A model generated the notes under the pieces. That model was not told the DNA's origin, searched no databases, and saw nothing but the letters and a program-made list of their open reading frames with translations. From CAVWGP01 sp963754645 (GTDB lineage: Bacteria; Pseudomonadota; Alphaproteobacteria; Bin65): 64,000 bases of DNA. Both the position numbers and the translations under genes were made by a program. Shown piece after piece: positions 16,821 to 24,398 of the stretch (position 1 is its first letter; every line of letters begins with the position of its first letter). The DNA is taken from NCBI GenBank assembly GCA_963754645.1, contig CAVWGP010000012.1, positions 744,001-808,000 of the forward strand, written 5' to 3'.

Positions 16821-19025
16821 TCAGCCTCGAATGGGGCGCCGCCCGCCGCGGCTGCGCCCGCCGGCGGATCGATTTCCGCGCTGCTGCGGCGCGCGGTAGG
16901 GCGCACCAGGTTCTTCGAGCAGGAAGCGGGCCCGTTCGAGCTTCTTCTGCGTCGCCATCGACGGGGAAATGCCGAGATCGTTGGCCTCGAGCCGGCGCAG
17001 TTCGTCGCGCAAGCGCGCGGCTTCCTCGAATTCAAGGTTGGCCGCGGCCTCTTTCATGCGCTGCTCGAGCTCGGCGAGATAGCTCTTGAGATTGTGCCCG
17101 ATGAGATTGGGTTTGTCCGGATCGCCGGTCGGCACCGTCACGTGATCGCGTTCGTAGACGCTCTGCAGCACGTCGCTGATGCGCTTTTTCACGCTTTCCG
17201 GCGTGATGCCGTTGGCGGCGTTGTAGGCCTGCTGCTTTTCGCGGCGGCGATCGGTTTCCTGGATCGCGAAACGCATGCTCCCGGTGATTTTTTCCGCATA
17301 AAGGATAGCCTTGCCGTCGACGTGGCGCGCGGCCCGCCCGATCGTCTGGATCAGAGACGTGTTCGAGCGCAGATAACCTTCCTTGTCCGCGTCGAGCACG
17401 GCGACGAGCGAGCATTCCGGGATGTCGAGGCCTTCGCGCAGCAAATTGATCCCGACCAAGACGTCGAAGACGCCGAGGCGCAGATCGCGAATGATCTCGA
17501 TGCGCTCCAAGGTCTCGACGTCGGAGTGCATGTAGCGCACGCGCAGCCCGGCCTCGTGGAGATACTCGGTCAGATCCTCGGCCATGCGTTTCGTGAGCGT
17601 CGTCACCAAGATGCGCTCAGCCCTCGCGGCGCGCAGCTTGCATTCGCGGATCAGGTCGTCGACCTGGGACTCGGCGGAGCGCACTTCGACGACGGGATCG
17701 ATCAGCCCGGTCGGCCGGATGACTTGATCGACGAAGACGCCGCCGCTGCGTTCCATCTCCCAAGGCCCCGGCGTCGCCGAGACAAAGACGGTTTGCGGCC
17801 GCATGGCGTCCCACTCCTCGAACTTGAGCGGACGATTGTCGATGCAGGACGGCAGGCGGAAACCGTAATCTGCAAGCGTCGATTTCCGCGCATAGTCGCC
17901 TTTGTACATGCCTTGGAGCTGCGGCACGGTGATGTGGCTTTCGTCGACGAAGACGAGCGCGTGCTTGGGCAGATATTCGAACAGCGTGGGCGGCGCCTCG
18001 CCCGGACGGCGGCCGGTCAGGTAGCGCGAATAATTTTCGATGCCGTGGCAGAAGCCCGTCGCCTCGATCATTTCCATGTCGTAGGTGGTTCGCTGGTCGA
18101 GCCGCTGCGCTTCGAGCAGCTTGCCTTGAGCGGTCAAAGCGGCGAGCCGTTCTTTGAGCTCGATGCGGATATGCTTGACCGCTTGATGCAGGGTCGGCTT
18201 CGGCGTCACGTAGTGGCTGTTGGCGAAGATGACGATGTCGTCGAGTTTCGCCGTTTTCTCGCCCGTCAAGGGATCGAACTCGGTGATGCTCTCGACTTCA
18301 TCGCCGAACAGCGACAGACGCCAGGCGCGATCTTCGAGATGCGCCGGGAATATTTCAACAGCGTCGCCGCGGGCGCGAAAGGTTCCGCGGTGGAAATCGG
18401 TATCGTTCCGGCCGTATTGCAGTTCGACGAGCTGGCGCAGGAAACCGGCGCGTTCGAGCTTTTGACCCGCTTTGATATCGATGATCATCTCGGAATAGGC
18501 CTCGATCGAGCCGATGCCGTAGATGCACGATACCGAGGCGACGATGATGACATCGTCGCGTTCGAGCAGCGAGCGCGTCGCCGAGTGGCGCATGCGGTCG
18601 ATCTGCTCGTTTACCTGCGCTTCCTTGTCGATATAGGTGTCGGTGCGCGGAACGTAGGCTTCCGGCTGATAGTAATCGTAGTACGAAACGAAATATTCGA
18701 CCGCGTTGGTGGGAAAGAAGCTCTTCATCTCGCCATAAAGCTGGGCCGCCAATATCTTGTTGGGCGCGAGAATGAGCGCCGGCTTTCCGGTGTTGGCGAT
18801 GATGTGCGCCATCGTGAAAGTCTTGCCCGAGCCGGTGACGCCGAGCAGCACCTGATCGCGCTCGCCCTGCGCGACGCCCGCGCTCAGGCGCTCCATCGCC
18901 TGCGGCTGATCGCCGGCGGGCAAATAGTCCGAAACGACTTCGAGCCTGGCGCCGATCTTGCGATCGCGCAGCATGGCGAGCCGTTCGGCCCGGAGCGGCG
19001 GAGATTGGGGTGCGTTTGCCAACAT
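16821..19025 (-). CDS. uvrB: UvrABC excinuclease subunit B
   Basis: A 734-residue UvrB, the damage-verifying helicase-like subunit of nucleotide excision repair. Walker A is LGVTGSGKTFTMA near residue 62; the YFVSYYDYYQPEAYVP beta-hairpin segment that inserts between DNA strands is complete; the later helicase motifs include GINLLREGLDIPE and QTIGRAARH. A C-terminal UVR domain (AANLEFEEAARLRDE) binds UvrC, and a basic Gly/Arg-rich tail ends the protein. I chose the ATG at 19025, giving MLANAPQS, over an in-frame codon 34 residues earlier that lies in the intergenic hairpin. No LexA box was recognised upstream. uvrC lies 2.3 kb away. Confidence 0.95.
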   Translation of the reverse strand: MLANAPQSPPLRAERLAMLRDRKIGARLEVVSDYLPAGDQPQAMERLSAGVAQGERDQVLLGVTGSGKTFTMAHIIANTGKPALILAPNKILAAQLYGEMKSFFPTNAVEYFVSYYDYYQPEAYVPRTDTYIDKEAQVNEQIDRMRHSATRSLLERDDVIIVASVSCIYGIGSIEAYSEMIIDIKAGQKLERAGFLRQLVELQYGRNDTDFHRGTFRARGDAVEIFPAHLEDRAWRLSLFGDEVESITEFDPLTGEKTAKLDDIVIFANSHYVTPKPTLHQAVKHIRIELKERLAALTAQGKLLEAQRLDQRTTYDMEMIEATGFCHGIENYSRYLTGRRPGEAPPTLFEYLPKHALVFVDESHITVPQLQGMYKGDYARKSTLADYGFRLPSCIDNRPLKFEEWDAMRPQTVFVSATPGPWEMERSGGVFVDQVIRPTGLIDPVVEVRSAESQVDDLIRECKLRAARAERILVTTLTKRMAEDLTEYLHEAGLRVRYMHSDVETLERIEIIRDLRLGVFDVLVGINLLREGLDIPECSLVAVLDADKEGYLRSNTSLIQTIGRAARHVDGKAILYAEKITGSMRFAIQETDRRREKQQAYNAANGITPESVKKRISDVLQSVYERDHVTVPTGDPDKPNLIGHNLKSYLAELEQRMKEAAANLEFEEAARLRDELRRLEANDLGISPSMATQKKLERARFLLEEPGAPYRAPQQRGNRSAGGRSRGGRRPIRG

Positions 19026-19099
19026 GAATCGACTGGTATTATTTGGTCCGGGCGCGGCCGGCGTCCAGGGCCTACACTTGGCTGTGGATGATTTGACGA

Positions 19100-19276
19100 C
19101 CCAAACGAAATTGGGCTGCGAACGCATGGCTCGCAGCCCAATTTAATCTTGCCGACCCGTGCCCGGAGGAGGCCGGGGTCCAGCCTGTGCGCCTCAAGCG
19201 GCGGGGATCCGCATACCCGCGTTTTTGAGTGGAATGAACTTATTAAGCAGATGTGGCAGGAATCAGGACGGAATTG
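19100..19276 (-). ncRNA. Candidate small RNA 1 (uvrB upstream)
   Basis: A minus-strand promoter-like pair lies at 19284-19313 and a strong terminator hairpin at 19108-19144, which would define a transcript of about 170 bases. Inside, CCCGG and CCGGG flank a CCTCCT loop (19167-19172), the complement of a Shine-Dalgarno sequence, as in the anti-SD loops of some alphaproteobacterial small RNAs. No ORF fits. Expression is not shown by sequence alone. Confidence 0.35.
19108..19144 (-). terminator. Terminator-type hairpin upstream of uvrB
   Basis: Fourteen bases pair perfectly (19108-19121 with 19131-19144) around a nine-base loop; each arm is AAATTGGGCTGCGA or its complement. On the minus strand TTTCGTTT overlaps and follows the stem. 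As it stands before uvrB, it would end a transcript coming from the gene-free region rather than one from a protein gene. Confidence 0.65.
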
Positions 19277-19283
19277 TGTCGAA

Positions 19284-19313
19284 ATTATGAAATAAATTTT
19301 AACCATTTGTAAA
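19284..19313 (-). promoter_or_regulatory. Possible minus-strand promoter in the gene-free region
   Basis: On the minus strand, TTTACA (19313-19308) and CATAAT (19289-19284) are 18 bases apart in an AT-rich stretch. A transcript from here would run about 170 bases to the hairpin at 19108-19144. The AT-rich context makes chance matches likely, so this is tentative. Confidence 0.3.
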
Positions 19314-19349
19314 TTATAATAAAAATTTAACTAAATAAGGCGGCAAAAA

Positions 19350-19560
19350 CGAAAAGGCCGCGGCTGGGAGGGGACGCAGCCGCGGCCTTCTTACGCAAAT
19401 TCAGCGTTGGGGGAACGCCGATAGCGTCGTTTGGGCGCCAATGTCGCCCGGTCCGGCGCAGTCCGTTCGGGGAGGAGACGGCTGCGCCACGGGAAAATAA
19501 GTAGCCGCAAGGCGTGGCCAAACTAGTCCGCCATCGGGGCAAACCGATGAAAAATAGCGG
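19350..19560 (-). ncRNA. Candidate small RNA 2 with anti-Shine-Dalgarno loop
   Basis: On the minus strand the region folds into three successive hairpins. The first (19532-19549) has a six-base stem CATCGG. The second (19455-19488) has an eleven-pair stem with one bulge and an eleven-base loop reading CTCCTCCCCGA. The third (19354-19389) is a thirteen-pair terminator with loop CGTCCCCTCC and T tract TTTTCGTTTTT. A pyrimidine-rich CUCCUCCC loop followed by a terminator resembles the CcsR/cuckoo small RNAs of alphaproteobacteria. No promoter was identified, so the 5' end is unknown. Confidence 0.4.
19354..19389 (-). terminator. Strong intrinsic terminator facing the minus strand
   Basis: AAGGCCGCGGCTG pairs with CAGCCGCGGCCTT over thirteen bases with a ten-base loop. 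On the minus strand the T tract is TTTTCGTTTTT; on the plus strand only CTTCTT follows. No protein gene lies upstream on the minus strand, which suggests a non-coding transcript. Confidence 0.7.
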
Positions 19561-19608
19561 CGAAAGCGTGAACCCCATGCGATGGAACGCTCGGCGACAT
19601 TGAAGAGA

Positions 19609-19637
19609 TTGCAGTCATAAATCGTCCATCCTATACC
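19609..19637 (+). promoter_or_regulatory. Promoter of the aspartate aminotransferase gene
   Basis: TTGCAG (19609-19614) and TATACC (19632-19637) are separated by 17 bases. Transcription would begin near 19644, about 35 bases before the start codon at 19679. Confidence 0.5.
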
Positions 19638-19678
19638 GACGCGCCGCTACCCCCTGACATTGCCACAAAGTCGATCTC

Positions 19679-20881
19679 ATGCCGCTCATCGCTCAACGCC
19701 TCGCCAACATCAAACCGTCGCAGACCATGGCCATTTCGGCCAAGGCGCGCGCGCTCGCCGCCGCCGGGCGCAACATCGTAGCGCTGTCGGCTGGCGAGCC
19801 GGACTTCGATACGCCGCAAAACATCAAGGACGCGGCCAAGCGCGCGATCGATGCCGGGGTCACGAAATACACCGATGTCGGCGGCACGCCGGCGCTGAAG
19901 CAGGCGATCAAGCAAAAATTCAAGCGCGAGAACGGACTCGACTATCAGCTCGATCAGATCATCGTCAGCACCGGCGGCAAGCAAGTGCTGTACAACGCGC
20001 TGATGGCGACGGTGGATCGCGGCGACGAAGTCATCATTCCGGCGCCGTACTGGGTCAGCTATCCGGACATGGTCGAGCTTGCCGAAGGCAAGCCGGTCTT
20101 CATCCAATGCCCGCAGAATAACGGATTCAAGCTCCTCGCGGAAGAACTTGACCGCACCATCACACCGCGCACGAAATGGATCATTCTCAATTCGCCGTCG
20201 AACCCCAGTGGGGCGGCATATACGCGAAGCGACTTGCGCGCGCTTGCCGACGTTCTGCTGAAGCATCCGCAGGTGTGGATCATGACGGACGACATGTACG
20301 AGCACCTGATCTACGACGACTTCGAATTCACCACGATCGCCCAGGTCGAGCCCAAGCTCTTCGATCGAACCTTGACGGTCAACGGCGTGTCGAAAGCCTA
20401 TTGTATGACGGGCTGGCGCATCGGCTATGCCGGCGGCCACGCCGCGGTCGTGAAGGCCATGAACGCGGTTCAATCGCACAGCACGTCGAATCCGAGTTCG
20501 GTCAGCCAGGCCGCCGCCGTCGAGGCGCTGAACGGTCCGCAGGACTTTATCCCCAGGCATAACAAGGTGTTCAAAGAGCGCCGCGATCTTGTGGTGGCGA
20601 TGCTGAACAAGGCCAAGGGCATCCACTGCCCGACCCCGGAAGGCGCGTTCTATGTCTATCCAAGCTGCGCGGGAACGATCGGGCGCCGCACGCCGCAAGG
20701 TGCGACGATCGGATCGGACGAAGACTTCGCCACTTATCTGCTCGATGCGGAAGGCGTCGCCGTGGTCCATGGTTCAGCCTTCGGCTTGGCGCCCCATTTC
20801 CGCATTTCCTACGCGACCTCCACCGAGCAGCTGACCGAGGCCTGCACGCGCATTCAGCGTGCCTGCAACGCCCTTATTTGA
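19679..20881 (+). CDS. aatA: Aspartate aminotransferase (class I, PLP-dependent)
   Basis: A 400-residue fold-type I aminotransferase that interconverts aspartate and oxaloacetate with glutamate/2-oxoglutarate. The PLP-binding lysine lies in NGVSKAYCMTGWRIGY (about residue 239), the cofactor contacts in NSPSNPSGAAY and DDMYEHLIYD are intact, and the substrate-binding arginine is in HFRISYATS near the C-terminus. The sequence is closest to the Ib-type enzymes common in alphaproteobacteria, some of which also act on prephenate. It is a single gene with its own promoter, lying between uvrB and uvrC. Confidence 0.93.
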   Translation: MPLIAQRLANIKPSQTMAISAKARALAAAGRNIVALSAGEPDFDTPQNIKDAAKRAIDAGVTKYTDVGGTPALKQAIKQKFKRENGLDYQLDQIIVSTGGKQVLYNALMATVDRGDEVIIPAPYWVSYPDMVELAEGKPVFIQCPQNNGFKLLAEELDRTITPRTKWIILNSPSNPSGAAYTRSDLRALADVLLKHPQVWIMTDDMYEHLIYDDFEFTTIAQVEPKLFDRTLTVNGVSKAYCMTGWRIGYAGGHAAVVKAMNAVQSHSTSNPSSVSQAAAVEALNGPQDFIPRHNKVFKERRDLVVAMLNKAKGIHCPTPEGAFYVYPSCAGTIGRRTPQGATIGSDEDFATYLLDAEGVAVVHGSAFGLAPHFRISYATSTEQLTEACTRIQRACNALI

Positions 20882-21291
20882 CTTCGCTTTTGGCGCGGTT
20901 AGGGCTCATCCCGATGCGGCGGCACACGCTCCAGGTTTGCGGCGACCGGAGCGATTATCAATCTTGGCACAGCTTTGTGCACAAGGTGAATAAGTACGCA
21001 AACGAACGCCCGCACGGCGCGAAATAACGCCGATCCTACCTTTTCTAGATATTGCCCATGAATAAATAATCGAAATATATCAATATATTACAGTGAATTT
21101 TCAATGGCCACTCGAATTTCAGCAATATAGCCACAACATCGATAAGTAATTCGCGTAATCAGCATTTGTCGACAAAGATATGCACATCGGTTGCAATGCA
21201 TGGCGCATCTACACGCACGCCTCGTACTGCCGCTGCGCCAGGCGTTGCCAATGGCGTTGACCCGACGTTGCGATCGACCGAGAGTCCGGCC
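20882..21291. other. Gene-free stretch between aat and uvrC
   Basis: These 410 bases carry no convincing gene. The middle part (about 21050-21150) is AT-rich, unlike its surroundings, and probably holds the uvrC promoter, although I could not fix boxes with confidence. A perfect ten-base palindrome TTGTGCACAA stands at 20975-20984. No terminator for the aminotransferase gene was recognised. Confidence 0.4.
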
Positions 21292-23247
21292 ATGAGCGAC
21301 CAACCGCCGCTTGTCGAGCAAACGACCGAGCCGGATTCGAAGGGTCTTGGCCACTCGATTGCGGCAGGGGCAGGCCTGATCCGCGGCGAGCTTGCGCGGC
21401 TGCCGGCTGGACCGGGTGTCTACCGCATGCTCGATCGGCGCGGCGACGCGCTCTATGTCGGGAAAGCGCGCAACCTACAGAAGCGCGTCGCCAACTATGC
21501 CGCCGTGGAAACTCTCCCGGAACGGTTGCGCCGGATGGTGGCCGAGACGGTGCAGCTTGAAATTATCTCGACCCATACGGAAGTGGAAGCGCTGCTGCTC
21601 GAGGCGAATCTCATCAAGCGCCTGAAGCCGCGATTCAATGTCCTGCTGCGCGACGATAAATCCTTTCCTTACATACACATAACGCCGGTTGACCCGGGCG
21701 CTCCGGAGACCAGCCCGCGGCGCTGGGCGCGGATCGCAAAGTTTCGCGGCGCGCGCGAAGCTGGCGGGCTCTATTACGGCCCCTTCGCCTCTGCCGGCGC
21801 CGTCAATCGAACCCTGACCTCGCTCCAGCGCGCATTCTTGCTGCGTTCATGTTCGGACGGCGTATTCGCCGCGCGCTCGCGGCCCTGCTTGCTGCACCAG
21901 ATCAAGCGCTGCAGCGCGCCCTGCGTTGGCCGCATATCCGGCGACGCCTATCTCGAATTGGTGCGCCTGGCAGAAGATTTTCTCTCGGGGCGCGACCCGG
22001 GGATGCAACAGCGTTTTGCCGCGGCCATGGAGCATGCCAGCCAGGCGCTCGAATTTGAAACCGCGGCGGGCTATCGCGACCGAATTCGTGCCCTCGCCCA
22101 CATTCAGGCGCGCCAGGATATCAATATGGACGATATCCACGACGCCGACGTTGTCGCCGCGCATCGCGACGCCGGCCAGACCTGCGTGCAAATTTTCTTT
22201 TATCGCGGCGGGCAAAATTGGGGCAACCGCTCCTATTTTCCGCGCCATGACCGGGCGGCGGACACCGGCGAGGTGCTGGCAGCCTTCCTCGGCCAGTTCT
22301 ACGAAAACAAGCAACCGCCGACGCTCGTGCTGCTGAGCGAGGAGGTGCCGGGCGTCGACCTGATCCAGGAGGCCCTGACATTGCGCGCCGGGCGCAAGGT
22401 CGAGATTGCCGTGCCCCAACGCGGCGACAAGCGCAAGCTCGTCGATCACGCGTTGGACAATGCGAAGAGCGCGCTCGCTCGCCGATTGGCCGAGAGCGCA
22501 TCGCAACGGCTATTGCTGGAAGGCGTCGCCGACGCGTTCGGCTTGGAAGCCGCGCCCGAGCGCATCGAGATTTACGACAACAGCCACATTCAGGGCAGCG
22601 ACGCCGTCGGCGCCATGGTCGTGGCCGGTCCGGACGGGTTCGTCAAATCGGCCTACCGCAAATTCAACATCAAGTCGGCGGGCGGCGCCGGCGACGATCG
22701 GATAACCCCGGGCGACGATTTCGGCATGGTGCGCGAAGTCCTGACGCGGCGTTTCAAGCGCGCGCTCGACGACGATCCCGAGCGCGAGCGCGGCTCGTGG
22801 CCCGACCTCGTGCTGATCGATGGCGGCGCCGGACAAATGTCATCCGCCAAGGCCGTTCTTAACGAACTCGGCATCGACGATGTTCCGCTGGTCGCCATCG
22901 CCAAGGGGCCGGACCGCAACGCCGGGCGCGAAGTGTTTCATCTCGCCGACGGCAGCGAGAAGCAGTTTGCCGCGGGCGACACGGTGCTGTTCTATCTTCA
23001 GCGCCTGCGCGACGAGGCGCATCGTTTTGCCATCGGCGCGCACCGTGCCCGGCGCGCGCGCTCGATGGTGCGCTCCCAGCTCGATGAGATCCCGGGCATC
23101 GGCGCAAGGCGCAAGAAAGCGCTCCTCCTACGCTTCGGCTCGGCGCATGATGTTTCGCGCGCCGGCCTCAGCGACCTGGAAACCACGCCGGGCATCAGCA
23201 GGGTGGTCGCGAAGAAGATTTATGACTATTTCCATGGCGACGGATAA
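21292..23247 (+). CDS. uvrC: UvrABC excinuclease subunit C
   Basis: A 651-residue UvrC, the dual nuclease of nucleotide excision repair. The N-terminal GIY-YIG domain reads GPGVYRMLDRRGDALYVGKA; a UVR domain (LEFETAAGYRDRIRAL) is in the middle; the C-terminal RNase H-like half includes YDNSHIQGSDAVGAMV and LVLIDGGAGQ with its catalytic aspartates; helix-hairpin-helix motifs (IPGIGARRKKALL, TTPGISRVVAKKIYD) close the protein. I chose the ATG at 21292; an in-frame codon 42 residues upstream lies in non-conserved sequence. pgsA begins 15 bases downstream. Confidence 0.95.
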   Translation: MSDQPPLVEQTTEPDSKGLGHSIAAGAGLIRGELARLPAGPGVYRMLDRRGDALYVGKARNLQKRVANYAAVETLPERLRRMVAETVQLEIISTHTEVEALLLEANLIKRLKPRFNVLLRDDKSFPYIHITPVDPGAPETSPRRWARIAKFRGAREAGGLYYGPFASAGAVNRTLTSLQRAFLLRSCSDGVFAARSRPCLLHQIKRCSAPCVGRISGDAYLELVRLAEDFLSGRDPGMQQRFAAAMEHASQALEFETAAGYRDRIRALAHIQARQDINMDDIHDADVVAAHRDAGQTCVQIFFYRGGQNWGNRSYFPRHDRAADTGEVLAAFLGQFYENKQPPTLVLLSEEVPGVDLIQEALTLRAGRKVEIAVPQRGDKRKLVDHALDNAKSALARRLAESASQRLLLEGVADAFGLEAAPERIEIYDNSHIQGSDAVGAMVVAGPDGFVKSAYRKFNIKSAGGAGDDRITPGDDFGMVREVLTRRFKRALDDDPERERGSWPDLVLIDGGAGQMSSAKAVLNELGIDDVPLVAIAKGPDRNAGREVFHLADGSEKQFAAGDTVLFYLQRLRDEAHRFAIGAHRARRARSMVRSQLDEIPGIGARRKKALLLRFGSAHDVSRAGLSDLETTPGISRVVAKKIYDYFHGDG

Positions 23248-23262
23248 GGAACGGCTCGCCCG

Positions 23263-23880
23263 ATGCTCGACCGCCTGCCCAACGCCTTGACGCTGGCCCG
23301 CGTTGCCGCCGTGCCGCTGCTGATCGGCGCGTTCTACTTGCCGGTTCCGGTTGCGCCGTGGGCGGCGCTCGCCATCTTCGTGGCGGCGTCGATCACCGAT
23401 TATTTCGATGGCTGGCTCGCCCGTCGCCGCAACGTGCAAAGCGATTTCGGCAAGGTGCTCGATCCGATCGCCGACAAATTGATCGTCGCCGCCGCGCTAT
23501 TCATGCTGGCGGCCTTCGATCGGCTATCGGTGCCGTCGCTGGTTGGCGCCATCCTTATCCTAAGCCGTGAAATTCTTGTCTCGGGCCTGCGCGAATTCTT
23601 GGCCGGCCGCAAAGACGCCCATTTGCCGGTGACGCTTCTCGCCAAGTGGAAGACGACGCTGCAGATGATCGCGATCAGCTTGCTGCTCGTTGGGCGCGCG
23701 GCGCCGTGGGGGCTTCCGGTGCAAGAAGCCGGCGAAGTCCTGCTCTGTCTCGCGGCCATCGTCACGCTGGTCACAGGATGGGACTATGTGCGCCGCGGGC
23801 TTAAGCTGATGAGCCCCGCCGCAGCCGCGAACGAAGAAGAAGACGTCGAGGCCGAGCCCAAGCCGGAGGTGGCGCGGTGA
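23263..23880 (+). CDS. pgsA: CDP-diacylglycerol-glycerol-3-phosphate phosphatidyltransferase
   Basis: A 205-residue integral membrane enzyme that makes phosphatidylglycerol phosphate, the committed step to phosphatidylglycerol and cardiolipin. The CDP-alcohol phosphatidyltransferase signature is complete: DYFDGWLARRRNVQSDFG followed by KVLDPIADK. About five hydrophobic helices follow the usual pattern, and an acidic tail (NEEEDVEAEPKPE) closes the protein. It follows uvrC closely and overlaps mobB by four bases, so it belongs to the uvrC-pgsA-mobB-moeA-moaD transcription unit; uvrC-pgsA adjacency is widespread in proteobacteria. Confidence 0.93.
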   Translation: MLDRLPNALTLARVAAVPLLIGAFYLPVPVAPWAALAIFVAASITDYFDGWLARRRNVQSDFGKVLDPIADKLIVAAALFMLAAFDRLSVPSLVGAILILSREILVSGLREFLAGRKDAHLPVTLLAKWKTTLQMIAISLLLVGRAAPWGLPVQEAGEVLLCLAAIVTLVTGWDYVRRGLKLMSPAAAANEEEDVEAEPKPEVAR

Positions 23881-24398
23881 AGATTTTCGGCCTCGCCGGC
23901 TGGAGCGGGAGCGGCAAGACGAGCCTGGTCGTTCGCCTGATTCCGGCGCTGGTGCGGCGCGGGCTGCGCGTTTCGACCATGAAGCACGCGCACCACGATT
24001 TCGATGTCGATCAGCCGGGCAAGGACTCCCACCGGCACCGTGAAGCCGGCGCATCCGAGGTGCTCGTCACATCGGCCCGCCGCTGGGCGCTCATGCACGA
24101 ATTGCGCGGCGAACGCGAGGCGGCGATCGAAGAATTGGTGCGCCATATGACCCCGGTCGATTTGTTGCTCGTCGAAGGCTTCAAGGCCCACGCCCACGAC
24201 AAGCTCGAAGTGTTTCGGCGCACCGTCGGCAAGCCGCTGCTCTGCGTCGGCGATGCCAAGATCGTCGCGGTTGCCAGCGACGGTCCGGTCGGCGAAGCGC
24301 GCGTGCCGGTGCTCGATCTCAATGCCGCCGACGCGATCGCCGACTTCATCGTCGCGCATTGCGGCTTTGCCGCGCCGCAGCGCAAGGGAGCGGCGTGA
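23877..24398 (+). CDS. mobB: Molybdopterin-guanine dinucleotide biosynthesis protein MobB
   Basis: A 173-residue P-loop GTPase-like adaptor that helps attach GMP to molybdopterin. The P-loop is GWSGSGKTSLV near residue 8, followed by STMKHAHHDFDVDQPGKDS and the LVEGFKAHAHDKLEVFR segment typical of MobB. It overlaps the end of pgsA by four bases and its TGA shares one base with the ATG of moeA, so the genes are coupled. No mobA is seen in the window. Confidence 0.92.
   Translation: MKIFGLAGWSGSGKTSLVVRLIPALVRRGLRVSTMKHAHHDFDVDQPGKDSHRHREAGASEVLVTSARRWALMHELRGEREAAIEELVRHMTPVDLLLVEGFKAHAHDKLEVFRRTVGKPLLCVGDAKIVAVASDGPVGEARVPVLDLNAADAIADFIVAHCGFAAPQRKGAA

Larger units (their letters stand above)
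19026..19678. other. Gene-free, structured region between uvrB and aat
   Basis: No convincing protein gene is present in these 653 bases. They hold two strong terminator-type hairpins that face the minus strand (19108-19144 and 19354-19389), a long stem-loop at 19455-19488, a smaller one at 19532-19549, an AT-rich block around 19240-19340 with a minus-strand promoter candidate, and the plus-strand promoter of the aminotransferase. The layout suits one or two minus-strand small RNAs. Confidence 0.6.

Noticed and set aside
17094..19091. A 665-codon open frame antisense to uvrB, rich in His, Arg and Asp
   Set aside because: It mirrors uvrB codon structure and shows no domain or start signal; uvrB is certain on the other strand.
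19327..19578. A small minus-strand ORF in the uvrB-aat gap
   Set aside because: It runs through the terminator hairpin and the long stem-loop; the base pairing explains the sequence better than coding does.
20975..20984. A ten-base palindrome TTGTGCACAA after aat
   Set aside because: A single short palindrome without a second copy or promoter context is too weak to call an operator.
21088..21354. A small minus-strand ORF before uvrC
   Set aside because: It spans the uvrC start and an AT-rich gap and shows no recognisable domain or ribosome binding site.
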